Position numbers and translations under genes: made by a program. Positions 42,464 through 52,045 of a stretch of DNA of 64,000 bases are shown here, piece after piece. Position 1 is the stretch's first letter. Each line of letters begins with the position of its first letter. Origin of the DNA: CAZPWQ01 sp964590495 (GTDB lineage: Bacteria > Bacteroidota > Rhodothermia > Balneolales > Balneolaceae). The notes under the pieces were generated by a model. That model saw only the letters and a list, made by a program, of their open reading frames with translations, ran no database searches and had not been told where the DNA came from. Location of the stretch: positions 1 to 64,000 of the forward strand of contig CAZPWQ010000003.1 in NCBI GenBank assembly GCA_964590495.1, in the 5' to 3' direction.

Positions 42464-43403
42464 AAACGAATCAGATATAGCACATAAACGAGTCATCGGA
42501 TCGCTTGAAGGTAGAAAAAACGGGCCCACTGTAATTTTTCTGGCAGGTATTCATGGTAACGAACCTGCCGGCGTAGAAGCTGTTTCTGATGTAATCAACA
42601 TCCTCAGAACTACAAATCAACGTTTTAAAGGACAGATAATTGGCATCCGGGCTAATATAAGAGCTCTGGAAAGCGGTGTTCGCTATATTGATGAAGATAT
42701 GAACCGCATTTGGTTCCCCTCGATTATAGAAAAAATAAGGAAGAAAAAAGAAACTGAACTGGTGTCGAGCGAGCGTATAGAAACCAAACGGTTAATCTCA
42801 ACAATTGAAGAATTTATCTTCCCATCTGAAAAGAACAATTACCCGACCCTTTTTGTGGATTTACATACCTTTTCGGCCGAGGGCTGGATGTTTTCAATGA
42901 CCTCTTCCGTAAAAAAACAGGTCGCCCTTTTGTCAGCACTCCATGTGCCTATGGTCTTCGGAATTGAAGAAACACTGCAGGGCACAGCTCTGAATTATTA
43001 TCAGAAACAGGGATTAATGTCGTTCGGACTGGAGGGAGGTCAGCATACAAATGAATTGACAACCTACAATACTGCGGCATCAATTATGTTGCTTCTGAAT
43101 GCAGCGGGATGTGTTTCCAGGGAGCAGTTCCCTGATCTGAAGGAATATGAAGACCACTTGCGCGACCATACAATAAATTTGCCTCAAAAGACCGAGCTCG
43201 TTTATCAGCATCTAATCGAGCCGGGAGATAATTTTAAAATGAGACCGGGCTTTAAAAATTTTCAGCCCGTAAAAAAAGGAGAATGGCTGGCAACGGATCG
43301 TGAGGGGGAAATTTATGCCGAGTGTGACGGTTTTATACTTATGCCGCTTTATCAAAAACAGGGGGATGACGGATTCTTCATAATCAGAGAACAAGATAGT
43401 TAA
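42441..43403 (+). CDS. succinylglutamate desuccinylase/aspartoacylase family zinc hydrolase
   Basis: A 320-residue M14-like zinc amidohydrolase. The first metal motif is GIHGNEPAGVEA (His and Glu ligands), the second is DLHTF, and the catalytic Glu is probably in GLEGGQH. The C-terminal ~80 residues form the beta-rich lid (MRPGFKNFQPVKKGEWLATDREG). The ATG is inside the end of the GCS2-CBS gene, so both are translated together. It would hydrolyse an N-acyl amino acid or the amide formed by the ligase; substrate unknown. Confidence 0.85.
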   Translation: MNSLTAAENESDIAHKRVIGSLEGRKNGPTVIFLAGIHGNEPAGVEAVSDVINILRTTNQRFKGQIIGIRANIRALESGVRYIDEDMNRIWFPSIIEKIRKKKETELVSSERIETKRLISTIEEFIFPSEKNNYPTLFVDLHTFSAEGWMFSMTSSVKKQVALLSALHVPMVFGIEETLQGTALNYYQKQGLMSFGLEGGQHTNELTTYNTAASIMLLLNAAGCVSREQFPDLKEYEDHLRDHTINLPQKTELVYQHLIEPGDNFKMRPGFKNFQPVKKGEWLATDREGEIYAECDGFILMPLYQKQGDDGFFIIREQDS

Positions 43404-43428
43404 CAAAATTTGTTATTTTTAGCAGTTA

Positions 43429-43587
43429 TCGACCAGAGGCCTTTGAAAACCCTATATGTCATGCTGAACTTGTTTCAGTATCTGTAGCATTGAGGGCTTT
43501 AGAAGCTGTTAACCTGATTACCTGCTGAAGACCCTGATCCGCCAGCTGGCGGACAGGGTGACACGGGTTTTGCAAGGCCTCGACCAA
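43429..43587. mobile_element. MITE-like element with terminal inverted repeats
   Basis: Terminal inverted repeats of about 22 bases (gaccagaggcctttgaaaaccc at the left, and the complement of gggttttgcaaggcctcgacc at the right) enclose about 110 bases that hold the words gtcatgctgaacttgtttcag and a perfect 16-base palindrome tccgccagctggcgga. It fills most of the gap between the aspartoacylase-like gene and scpB. No transposase. Related inner words occur at about 59688-59756 and 18868. Confidence 0.6.
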
Positions 43588-43633
43588 ACAGACTGATCAT
43601 CTGAATAATGACCTCTCAATTACTGATATTTAT

Positions 43634-44485
43634 ATGAACGATTATCAATTTGTAGACGGAACAAGACTGTCATCAGTGATAGAATCGCTGATCTTCACCA
43701 GCCCCGAGCCTATTTCTGCCGAAAAAATTTGTGAGATTATTGCACAGGGAGAGGAAAATCTCGGTTTGGAAACAGAAGCCATTGAACCGTTTGTTGAGAA
43801 ACTTAATCAGCGGTATGAAGAAAACGGATTGGCTTTTTCCATCGATTTTGTGGCTGGTGGATATACTTTTGCCACACGAAAGCGTTATGAACCATGGCTC
43901 AGTATCTTTCAGCATGAAAACGCCTATCGGAAGCTCTCACAGCCGGCTATCGAAACGCTGGCTATCGTAGCCTATAAACAGCCGGTTACAAAACCTGAAG
44001 TGGATGATATCCGCGGGGTCGATTCCGGGTACATTTTGCGTCAGCTTCTTGAAAAGGTGCTTATTGAAGTTTCAGGTCGTCTTGAGGCACCGGGAAAACC
44101 GCTGATCTATCGCACAACAACACATTTTTTAAAGCATTTTGGTATCAACTCAATCGACGAGTTGCCTAAACCACGTGAAATAGAGGAAATCCTGAAAGAT
44201 GATGATATGGCCGAGCACCGTCAGTTTCTGTTCGATCGCCAGCTTGAGCTAAAAGAGTTGCAGGAAAAAGTTGATGACGAAGATACCACCCAGACCGCGC
44301 TTACACTTATTGAAGCTGTCGAAAAAATTGATGAGGATGAAGTTCCCGATCTGGATGAATTCCAGGCCGAAGAGTTACAGTCGCCGTCCGGCGATAATGA
44401 TGATGATGAAAATGCGCCAAATAAAAATTCCAGTTCAGAAGAAGAGGAAAATATAGAAGATGTCCATTCAAAGGAAGAAGAATAA
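43634..44485 (+). CDS. scpB: segregation and condensation protein B
   Basis: A 283-residue kleisin-associated winged-helix protein. The two-winged-helix core (about residues 10-185) is unmistakable: LSSVIESLIFTSPEPIS, QPAIETLAIVAYKQPVTKPEVDDIRGV, and GRLEAPGKPLIYRTTTHFLKHFGI. The C-terminal ~100 residues are an acidic, low-complexity tail. ScpB works with ScpA and SMC in chromosome condensation; scpA is not in this window. The gene overlaps rluB by 26 bases. Confidence 0.95.
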   Translation: MNDYQFVDGTRLSSVIESLIFTSPEPISAEKICEIIAQGEENLGLETEAIEPFVEKLNQRYEENGLAFSIDFVAGGYTFATRKRYEPWLSIFQHENAYRKLSQPAIETLAIVAYKQPVTKPEVDDIRGVDSGYILRQLLEKVLIEVSGRLEAPGKPLIYRTTTHFLKHFGINSIDELPKPREIEEILKDDDMAEHRQFLFDRQLELKELQEKVDDEDTTQTALTLIEAVEKIDEDEVPDLDEFQAEELQSPSGDNDDDENAPNKNSSSEEEENIEDVHSKEEE

Positions 44486-45260
44486 CCGATCTAAATCGCC
44501 CCATGAAGCGGAACAAAATTATGATAAAGATGAGGAAATACGACTGAACAAGTATATCGCTCATTGCGGCTTCTGCTCCCGGCGCAACGCCGACGACTAT
44601 ATTGCTGCCGGAAAAGTAAAAGTAAATGACGAGGTGGTTACAGAACTGGGTACAAAAGTCCAGCGTACCGATGAAGTAGTTGTCGACAACCAGCATATCA
44701 GCCTTGAGGATTTTGTTTACATCCTGTTAAACAAACCCAAGGATACTATTACTACAACTGATGATCCGCGGGACCGGGATACCGTAATGGATAAAATTAA
44801 AGACGCCACGGGTAAGCGGGTATATCCTGTAGGACGCCTGGACCGCCATACGATGGGCCTGCTTATTTTGACCAATGACGGCGACCTGGCCCACAGGCTG
44901 ATGCATCCCCGCTACCAGGTTCGCAAGACTTACGAAGTGGAAACAGCCCGGCGTCTGCAGGATGACGAATTACAACAACTAAGGCATGGAATTGAATTGG
45001 AAGACGGAAAAGCAAAAGTCCACCGCCTCTCGCGGACCGTCAATGGATTTGTGCTCTCTATTTTTGAGGGGCGGAACCGGCTGGTCCGCAGAATGGTCGA
45101 ATATTTCGGGACGGAAGCTACAAAGCTGAAAAGAGTAGAATACGCCGGGTTAACACTCAAAGGCGTAAAAATGGGACGATGGCGATACCTGCGACAGGGC
45201 GAAATCAATGCTCTGCGTAAAATGGTGAAACTGGATACATTGAATTTCAACAAAAATTAA
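44460..45260 (+). CDS. rluB: 23S rRNA pseudouridine synthase, RluB/RsuA family
   Basis: A 266-residue enzyme with an N-terminal basic tail and an S4 RNA-binding domain (about 25-75: IRLNKYIAHCGFCSRRNADDYIAAGKVKVN). It also has the RsuA-family catalytic domain with the active-site aspartate in PVGRLDRHTMGLLILTNDG and the closing GRNRLVRRMVEYFG. By context with scpB it is the RluB type, which modifies 23S rRNA near position 2605; the exact target is inferred. Overlaps scpB by 26 bases. Confidence 0.92.
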   Translation: MSIQRKKNNRSKSPHEAEQNYDKDEEIRLNKYIAHCGFCSRRNADDYIAAGKVKVNDEVVTELGTKVQRTDEVVVDNQHISLEDFVYILLNKPKDTITTTDDPRDRDTVMDKIKDATGKRVYPVGRLDRHTMGLLILTNDGDLAHRLMHPRYQVRKTYEVETARRLQDDELQQLRHGIELEDGKAKVHRLSRTVNGFVLSIFEGRNRLVRRMVEYFGTEATKLKRVEYAGLTLKGVKMGRWRYLRQGEINALRKMVKLDTLNFNKN

Positions 45261-45273
45261 GCGGTATCCATCA

Positions 45274-46155
45274 ATGAATTACAGTAATATTTCAAAAACC
45301 TCCGGCTCAATTTCATCAAGTGAAGACCTGCCAATCCATTTTGATTTGTATATACCCTCCGGCAAGAGTAACCAGAACTTTCCCGTTATTATTTTTCTTC
45401 ACGGCTTTAAAGGTTTTAAAGACTGGGGAGCTTTTCCTGACGCATGTGCTGAAATAAGTTCGGCCGGTTTTGCTGTAATAGCTATGAACTTCTCGTTAAA
45501 TGGCGTGGGAGAAAATATGACTGAGTTTGATCAGCTTGATCTTTTTGCCCGGGAAACCCTCAGCCAGGATTTAACCGATGTAGGTTCAGTAATCGGCGCC
45601 TTGCAGGACGGAAGAATATCAACAGATAAAGCCTCTTTGAACATTGATACCATCGGTATTTTAGGCCATTCCCGCGGTGGACATACAGCCATAGCTGCAG
45701 CTGCGGAATATCCGGAAATTGTCTGCCTTGTCACCTGGTCGGCGGTCGCCGATTATCTTGAGCGATGGAGCGATAACATGAAAGATGACTGGAAAGAAAA
45801 TGGTGTTACAGAAATTATGAACAGCCGCACCGGCCAGGTAATGTCCATCAAAGATGTAGTTTACTTTGATGCTCTCGAAAATGCCGATCGACTTATGGCT
45901 GTACGCCGGATTAAAGAATTAAACCTGCCGGCTCTCTTTATTCACTCCCGTGACGATGAATCCGTACCTTACAAGGATGCGGAAAAATTATATAGAAACA
46001 GTTCTTCTGAGGATAAAGAGCTTAAGCTTATTTCAAAGTCAAACTCGGGACATACTTTTGGTGTTTCACATCCGTTTGAAGATGAAGAATTTCCCGAACC
46101 TTTCCAGCAAGCATTACAAGAAACCATAGGATGGTTCGAGTACTATCTGCAATAG
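45274..46155 (+). CDS. alpha/beta hydrolase, dienelactone-hydrolase/prolyl-oligopeptidase type
   Basis: A 293-residue cytoplasmic hydrolase. The oxyanion region is IIFLHGFKGFKDWG, the nucleophile is Ser in ILGHSRGGHTAIAAA, the acid is probably in FIHSRDDESVPY, and the His is in NSGHTFGVSHPF. No signal peptide. The substrate is unknown. It follows rluB by 13 bases and may be in the same transcript. Confidence 0.82.
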   Translation: MNYSNISKTSGSISSSEDLPIHFDLYIPSGKSNQNFPVIIFLHGFKGFKDWGAFPDACAEISSAGFAVIAMNFSLNGVGENMTEFDQLDLFARETLSQDLTDVGSVIGALQDGRISTDKASLNIDTIGILGHSRGGHTAIAAAAEYPEIVCLVTWSAVADYLERWSDNMKDDWKENGVTEIMNSRTGQVMSIKDVVYFDALENADRLMAVRRIKELNLPALFIHSRDDESVPYKDAEKLYRNSSSEDKELKLISKSNSGHTFGVSHPFEDEEFPEPFQQALQETIGWFEYYLQ

Positions 46156-46182
46156 TCTCAGGAAGGATTAAAAAACAAGCCT

Positions 46183-47343
46183 GTGAACAGACTTCAAAGC
46201 ATTTTCTATATTGTTATTTTTTGCCTGATGAGCTTTCCCTTAAAAGCACAGGTGCCGGAATTGATCAACGATTCCGATTTTCGCAACTCGGCTAAAGCCG
46301 CCGTAGATTCGATCTATAACTTTAATCCCGAAGCAGCCGATGATATTCTGCAGCCATGGGAAAAGCGTTATCCCGAACATCCGATATGGATCCTGTTCGA
46401 AGGGATGAAATTCTGGTGGGAAATACTGTCGGATCTGGAAGATACATCACACGATGAGCAGTTCTATCACATGATGAAGAAAGCCGACTATGAAAGCACC
46501 CGGCTTCTCCGCAACAATTCATCTCATGCCGACGGACTTATTATCAAAGCGATCAGCAACGGATATCTGGCCCGCCAGCATGCCAACCGGGAAGGGTGGC
46601 TCAGCAGTTTGAACTACGGCCGGAAGGCTATGAACTCCCATGAATATCTTATGGAGCTGCAGCCCGGGTTAGATGACCTGAAACTGGCTGAAGGCTTAAA
46701 GCTTTATTACCTGGAATATCTTCCCAAAGCTTATCCCATAGTTAAAACAGTTTCGTGGACTTTGCCGGATGGTAATAAAGTTCAGGGGTTGAAACTTCTG
46801 AGAGAAGCGTCAGAAGAGGCGATATTTGCACGTGCCGAGGCGACCTATTTTTTGGGAAATATAAACCACAATTATGAGAAAGATTATAAATCCGCCACTA
46901 AAAGTTTTGAAAAACTTAATTCAAAATATCCTAACAACAATTACTATTTGCGCCTCCTGGTAAAAAACTATTACCGGATGAATCAATATAACGAAGCGTT
47001 ACAAGTAATTGATTCTGCCTTTGCGCGATGGGAGCTGCATTCACTTCCACACAAAAAAATACTGCAGGAAGAGCTTTTTACCTGGAAAGGAAGAATCCTG
47101 GAGCAACAGGGAAACGATTCTGAAGCTTTAACCAGTTATTCCCGGGCATTTGAGCTGAGTAAAGAGTTGCCTCAGACCAAAAACCGATCATTTTACGTCA
47201 TCTCCGGCTATCATGCAGGTAAGCTATTTCACAAAAACGAGAGATTTAAAGAAGCCAAAACCTGCCTCAGGCATGCCTCAGAAGCGAATACGGAACCTGC
47301 ATATCGAAAAAGAGCCCAAGAACTTCTTTCAGAAATAAAATAG
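46183..47343 (+). CDS. exported tetratricopeptide-type repeat protein
   Basis: A 386-residue protein starting at GTG, with aggaagg 18 bases upstream as a probable ribosome-binding site. The signal peptide ends at SFPLKAQ. The mature part is all-helical, with TPR-like pairs in the C-terminal half (about 225-385: AEATYFLGNINHNYEKDYKSATKSF, YYRMNQYNEALQVIDSAF, LTSYSRAFEL). It follows the hydrolase by 27 bases. It may assist the SusC/SusD system immediately downstream, but that is only suggested by position. Confidence 0.72.
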   Translation: MNRLQSIFYIVIFCLMSFPLKAQVPELINDSDFRNSAKAAVDSIYNFNPEAADDILQPWEKRYPEHPIWILFEGMKFWWEILSDLEDTSHDEQFYHMMKKADYESTRLLRNNSSHADGLIIKAISNGYLARQHANREGWLSSLNYGRKAMNSHEYLMELQPGLDDLKLAEGLKLYYLEYLPKAYPIVKTVSWTLPDGNKVQGLKLLREASEEAIFARAEATYFLGNINHNYEKDYKSATKSFEKLNSKYPNNNYYLRLLVKNYYRMNQYNEALQVIDSAFARWELHSLPHKKILQEELFTWKGRILEQQGNDSEALTSYSRAFELSKELPQTKNRSFYVISGYHAGKLFHKNERFKEAKTCLRHASEANTEPAYRKRAQELLSEIK

Positions 47344-47424
47344 AGAAGAAAATGTCTCTTGCTTTCCACCATTTAAAATACGACATTTTTTTCAAGTGAT
47401 ATCTGAAGAAGCAAGCGGCCGGAT

Positions 47425-47450
47425 TACATAATGGATAATATTATTATGTA
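47425..47450. promoter_or_regulatory. inverted repeat upstream of susC
   Basis: tacataat and attatgta face each other across 10 bases, about 75 bases before the susC-type start. The spacing is like a dimeric regulator site. The 180-base gap has no other notable feature. AT-rich sequence makes chance occurrence possible. Confidence 0.25.
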
Positions 47451-47523
47451 GTGCTCTTCGCCTGTTGCCTTCTTCATGATTGTTTATCATTGATATAATT
47501 TTAAAGTAAATTAAGGGAACATT

Positions 47524-50500
47524 ATGGGCAGAATAGCTACAGTTTTATCGATAATATTGGCGATTACAGTTCTGGATGTCAAAGCTCAGGATCGGCAGAT
47601 CAGTGGAACGGTTACCTCGGCAGATGCGGGGGAACCCTTACCAGGGGTTACAATAGTCGTAGAAGGTACAAACCGGGGAACCACAACCAATACTGATGGA
47701 GAATATTCTATCACTGTGCCTTCAGACGCTAACACTCTTGTCTTTTCCTTTATCGGATTCAGAACAGAGCGGGTCGAATTAAATGGACAAAATAGCATTG
47801 ACATTGTCCTTGAAACTGATATACAGCAACTCACGGATGTAGTTGTTGTGGGTTACGGTTCTCAGGTCAGAGAACAGTTGACAGGTAACCTCGCAGAAGT
47901 TTCTGGTAATGACCTCGAAAACGTACCGGTAACCAGCTTTGAGTCTGCCGTTCAGGGGAGGGCTTCGGGCGTGTTTGTGCAACAAAATAACGGTAAAACC
48001 GGACAGGGCATCACTATCCGGGTAAGAGGCTCCTCTTCGGTGACAGCAAACAATCAGCCTCTTTATGTAATTGACGGGATTCCGGTTACCTCTCAGGATC
48101 AATCTATTACGTCGGCACAGAACAACCCGCTGTCTGACATCAACTTTAACGATGTTGAGTCGATTACGGTACTTAAAGATGCATCTGCATCTGCTATCTA
48201 TGGTTCGCGGGCTTCAAACGGCGTAGTGCTGATTACAACGAAAGGCGGACAATCCGGCGAAACGCAGTTTAGCCTGAACACTTCCACCGGTATAAGCGAC
48301 CCCACCAATAAAAAGGATTGGTTAAATGGACCTGAGTACCTTGAAGTATTCGATGAAGCATTTGTCCGTTCGCCATTTAACAGCACCGGAACAATTGACG
48401 GTGCCGTATTCGGGCTTTCAAGGGATGGGCTATATGATTTATTTCTGCCCGATTGGGATCCCAACCGGGATACGGAATGGCAGGAATTGGCTTTCCAGGA
48501 TGCTGCAGTCAACAAAGTTGATCTCAGTGCAAGCGGAGGCACGGAAAATACAACATTTTATGTAAGTGGTACCCTGCTTGATGAAGATGGGATATTGATT
48601 GAGGATAATTTCCAGCGTCTCGGCGGCCGCCTGAATTTGAATCACCAGGCAAACGATGCAATGAGTGTGGGGATGAATTTGAGCCTTGCACGAACGGTAA
48701 ATGACAGACTCTCTACCGATAATGCATTTTCCACGCCATTGCAGCTGATAGCTCAATCACCACTGCAGCAGGCGTTCGGTGATGATGGAGAGCCATTTGA
48801 CAACACCCTGTATTTTAACGGCTTATTATACCGGGATGGTTCATCATTTGAGACTACACGTTTTCGTTCGATTGGAAATCTTTATGCCGATTACAACATC
48901 ACCCAGAACCTTTCAGTGCGATCGGAGTTGGGAGTTGACGTTCTTACCCAAAATGAAGAACGGTGGTTTGGTGCTTCAGTATCACGAAATACGGGAGAGC
49001 CCGACGGCATGGCACAAAGCAGATGGGTACAGGTTGTTAACTATACCTCCAATACCTTTGCCAACTATCAAAAAACCATCGCTGAAGACCACAGTCTAAA
49101 GGGAACAGTCGGAATCAGTTTTAACCAGGCAGACCGCTCACAATCCTTTGTTCAGGGCCGGGTATTTCCAAACTCCAGTTTTCGAACACTGGCAAGTGCA
49201 GCAGATATCAACAGCGGCAATGCCACACTCACGAATTATAACTTTCTGTCATACTTTGCCCGGGCCAACTACAGTTTTAAGGATAAATACCTGATTAATG
49301 CCAGTGGCAGAATTGATGGATCGTCCCGATTCGGTAGCGACAACCGGTATGGTTTCTTCCCCTCAGCATCGGCAGGGTGGATAATTTCCGAAGAAGACTT
49401 CCTTCGTGAAAATGAGACCTTCAGCTTTTTAAAACTGCGCGCCAGCTGGGGCATTACGGGTAATGCAGAAATTGATAACTTCCCGGCGCTGGGCCTTGTA
49501 GGCGGCGGCAGCAGCTATTCGGGGTTAAGCGGTATAGCTCCTTCTCAACTCGCCAATCCCGAATTAAAATGGGAAGAGACCACACAATATAACTTCGGAC
49601 TTGACTTCGGATTGTTCGAAGATCGCATTTCAGCAGAAATCGATTACTATATAAAAGATACCAATGATCTGCTCCTTGATGTGAACGTGCCGGGTACTTC
49701 GGGTTTTCTTTCCCAGACACAGAACGTCGGTAAGTTGGAAAACAAAGGAATAGAGGTAATGCTGAACACTTACAATTTCGTTGGTGATTTTAGCTGGAGA
49801 ACATCCTTCAATATTGCAGCCAACAGAAATAAGATTGTTGATCTGGATGGCCAGGTTATCGAAGGTGGTTTTATCAACAGGGCCGTAGAAGGAGAAGCCA
49901 TTGGTGTATTTTTTCAAAGGGAATTTGCGGGAGCTAATCCTGATAACGGGGATGCCGTTTATTACCTGAACAGGGAGCCAAGCCAGGATGAGCTTGATAA
50001 TGGCACTGTATTTAAAATGGAAGACCGCTTTGGCGACCGGTATATAACGGCAAGCTATGGTGCTGCCGATCGCGTCGTCATTGGAGATCCGAATCCGGAT
50101 TTTATCGGCGGTATTACCAACAAATTCAGGTATAAGGGATTTGATCTTGACGTACTTTTCCAGTTTGTATATGGTAATGAAATCTACAATGGCGGCGGTA
50201 CTTTTCAGTCGGCCAGTGCCAACTTCTATGACAACCAGACAGCCGATCAGCTGGATCGATGGCAGGAACCCGGTGACATTACCGATGTACCGGAACTCAG
50301 ACTGTTCGGAGGTAACGGCGACGGTGAATCTTCACGTTTTATCAGTGACGGCTCTTACCTGAGGCTTAAAAACGTAACCTTCGGTTATACTCTGCCAACT
50401 GAACTTTCGAACACACTGAATCTTGACAGGTTACGATTATATGTTACAGGAATTAACCTGTTGACCTTCACCGGTTATGACGGTTGGGACCCTGAAGTGA

Positions 50501-50598
50501 ATACCGACTTTACGGCCGGTAATATCGGGCTGGGTACAGACTTCTACGCTGCACCTCAGGCCAGAACCATCACTTTGGGTCTTAACATAGATTTTTAA
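47524..50598 (+). CDS. SusC/RagA family TonB-linked outer-membrane receptor
   Basis: A 1024-residue 22-strand-type receptor. It has a signal peptide (1-21, ending DVKAQ), a carboxypeptidase-regulatory-like domain (about 25-105: ISGTVTSADAGEPLPGVTIVVEG ... FSFIGFRTERV), the TonB box with DVVVVGYGSQ, a plug domain (YVIDGIPVT ... VLKDASASAIYGSRASNGVVLITTKGG), and a long beta-barrel ending in an aromatic-terminated strand (GLNIDF). With the downstream SusD it imports a macromolecule fragment across the outer membrane. No glycosidase or peptidase sits in the same operon, so the ligand is unknown. Confidence 0.95.
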   Translation: MGRIATVLSIILAITVLDVKAQDRQISGTVTSADAGEPLPGVTIVVEGTNRGTTTNTDGEYSITVPSDANTLVFSFIGFRTERVELNGQNSIDIVLETDIQQLTDVVVVGYGSQVREQLTGNLAEVSGNDLENVPVTSFESAVQGRASGVFVQQNNGKTGQGITIRVRGSSSVTANNQPLYVIDGIPVTSQDQSITSAQNNPLSDINFNDVESITVLKDASASAIYGSRASNGVVLITTKGGQSGETQFSLNTSTGISDPTNKKDWLNGPEYLEVFDEAFVRSPFNSTGTIDGAVFGLSRDGLYDLFLPDWDPNRDTEWQELAFQDAAVNKVDLSASGGTENTTFYVSGTLLDEDGILIEDNFQRLGGRLNLNHQANDAMSVGMNLSLARTVNDRLSTDNAFSTPLQLIAQSPLQQAFGDDGEPFDNTLYFNGLLYRDGSSFETTRFRSIGNLYADYNITQNLSVRSELGVDVLTQNEERWFGASVSRNTGEPDGMAQSRWVQVVNYTSNTFANYQKTIAEDHSLKGTVGISFNQADRSQSFVQGRVFPNSSFRTLASAADINSGNATLTNYNFLSYFARANYSFKDKYLINASGRIDGSSRFGSDNRYGFFPSASAGWIISEEDFLRENETFSFLKLRASWGITGNAEIDNFPALGLVGGGSSYSGLSGIAPSQLANPELKWEETTQYNFGLDFGLFEDRISAEIDYYIKDTNDLLLDVNVPGTSGFLSQTQNVGKLENKGIEVMLNTYNFVGDFSWRTSFNIAANRNKIVDLDGQVIEGGFINRAVEGEAIGVFFQREFAGANPDNGDAVYYLNREPSQDELDNGTVFKMEDRFGDRYITASYGAADRVVIGDPNPDFIGGITNKFRYKGFDLDVLFQFVYGNEIYNGGGTFQSASANFYDNQTADQLDRWQEPGDITDVPELRLFGGNGDGESSRFISDGSYLRLKNVTFGYTLPTELSNTLNLDRLRLYVTGINLLTFTGYDGWDPEVNTDFTAGNIGLGTDFYAAPQARTITLGLNIDF

Positions 50599-50620
50599 AA
50601 AAATTAACAGAGGATTTATT

Positions 50621-51979
50621 ATGAGATTATTCAAACAATCATTTTTAGCAGCTCTATTATTTATGACAGCGTTAGGCTGTGACAGCCTGCTTGATCTGGA
50701 ACCGAGCCAGTCAATATCTGATGCAACAGCTTATGAAACATCAGAAGCTATCCAAACCGCACTGATTGGAACTTACGACGGCCTTTCTGACGATGACCAA
50801 TATGGCGGGTCTTATCTGTACCTTGCAGATTTGCTTGGACAGGATGGGGATGTATTCTGGTCGGGAACTTTTGAGCAGCCGGAGGAGGCTTTTCAAAAGA
50901 ACTTCAGAACGGAAAACAGTTTTGTCACGGCTGTTTGGACCGAAAGTTATGAAACCATCAACCGGGTGAATAATATTCTGGCAAATATCAACGTGGCGGA
51001 TGATGACATTCGTGACAGGATTGAAGGAGAAGCCAAATTTATACGCGGCATTACTTACTTTGAGCTGGCGCGTGTTTTTGGCAAGTCCTGGAATGACGGG
51101 GACCCTTCTGGTAATTTGGCAGTACCCCTGGTGCTTGAGCCTACCGAATCAATTACCGAAGAGAGTTTTGTATCCAGAAATACCGTGCAACAGGTGTATA
51201 ATCAGGTCATTAATGACCTCACGGATGCCAGAGATCTGTTACCTGCATCCAACGGCTTTTTTGCCGATACCTATGCTGCCTCGGCTATACTTTCCCGTGT
51301 ATATCGCCAGCAGGACGAGTGGACGAGTGCCAGAGATGAGGCAAGCAGGGTGATAGAATCCGGAAACTATGTACTTTTAGATAACTATACCGATGCGTTT
51401 GCCAACAGCAGCAATACCAGTGAAGATATCTTTGCAATACAGGTCACGGGCCAAGATGGGTCTAATGACATGAATCTGTTTTATGCTCCTGATGCTGACG
51501 GAGGTCGTGGGGATGTCGATATTCAACAGGTTCATTTAGATAAATATGAAACCGGAGACGAACGACTGGACCAATTTTACCAGGATGGCAACGGTGTCGT
51601 TCGCACAGCTAAATGGCAGAATTCAGTTGATGGTAACATAGGCGTTGTTCGACTGGCCGAAATGTATTTAACCAGAGCTGAAGCCAATCTCATTCTTGGT
51701 GAAAGTGTAGGCGATACACCGGCAAATGACCTCAACGAGGTAAGAAACCGCGTTGGATTAATCGTTAATCCCGCCCCCACTGTTGAGGATGTACGCGATG
51801 AACGGTTCCTTGAGTTGGCATTTGAAGGGCATTTCCTCCACGACATAAAGAGAAGAGAAGGTTCTTTAACGGGCGCCGGACTTGATTGGGATGCAAATGA
51901 ACTTGTTTACCCTGTACCGCAACGCGAAATGGATGCAAATTCCAACCTCACACAGAATGCAGGTTATACAGGAAATTAA
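50621..51979 (+). CDS. SusD/RagB family nutrient-binding outer-membrane lipoprotein
   Basis: A 452-residue lipoprotein; the signal ends at ALGC (Cys20), followed by DSLLDLEPSQSIS, a usual SusD beginning. TPR-like helical pairs (FIRGITYFELARVFGKSW; AASAILSRVYRQQDEWTSARDEASRVIESGNY) and the conserved C-terminal LRLAEMYLTRAEANLILG ... FEGHFLHDIKRREGSLTG ... VYPVPQREMDANSNLTQNAGY segment are all present (here in pieces). It caps the SusC receptor encoded 22 bases upstream, with which it forms the bipartite transporter. Confidence 0.95.
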   Translation: MRLFKQSFLAALLFMTALGCDSLLDLEPSQSISDATAYETSEAIQTALIGTYDGLSDDDQYGGSYLYLADLLGQDGDVFWSGTFEQPEEAFQKNFRTENSFVTAVWTESYETINRVNNILANINVADDDIRDRIEGEAKFIRGITYFELARVFGKSWNDGDPSGNLAVPLVLEPTESITEESFVSRNTVQQVYNQVINDLTDARDLLPASNGFFADTYAASAILSRVYRQQDEWTSARDEASRVIESGNYVLLDNYTDAFANSSNTSEDIFAIQVTGQDGSNDMNLFYAPDADGGRGDVDIQQVHLDKYETGDERLDQFYQDGNGVVRTAKWQNSVDGNIGVVRLAEMYLTRAEANLILGESVGDTPANDLNEVRNRVGLIVNPAPTVEDVRDERFLELAFEGHFLHDIKRREGSLTGAGLDWDANELVYPVPQREMDANSNLTQNAGYTGN

Positions 51980-52002
51980 CGGAACTCACCGCTTAATTAA
52001 CC

Positions 52003-52032
52003 AAAGGGGCACAAATAATTTTGCGCCCCTTT
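52003..52032 (+). terminator. terminator of the susCD operon
   Basis: Stem aaaggggc/gcccctttt with additional inner pairs (c-aaa/ttt-g) and a taat loop, followed by a run of T, 23 bases after the SusD stop. Confidence 0.88.
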
Positions 52033-52045
52033 TTTTATACGACTT

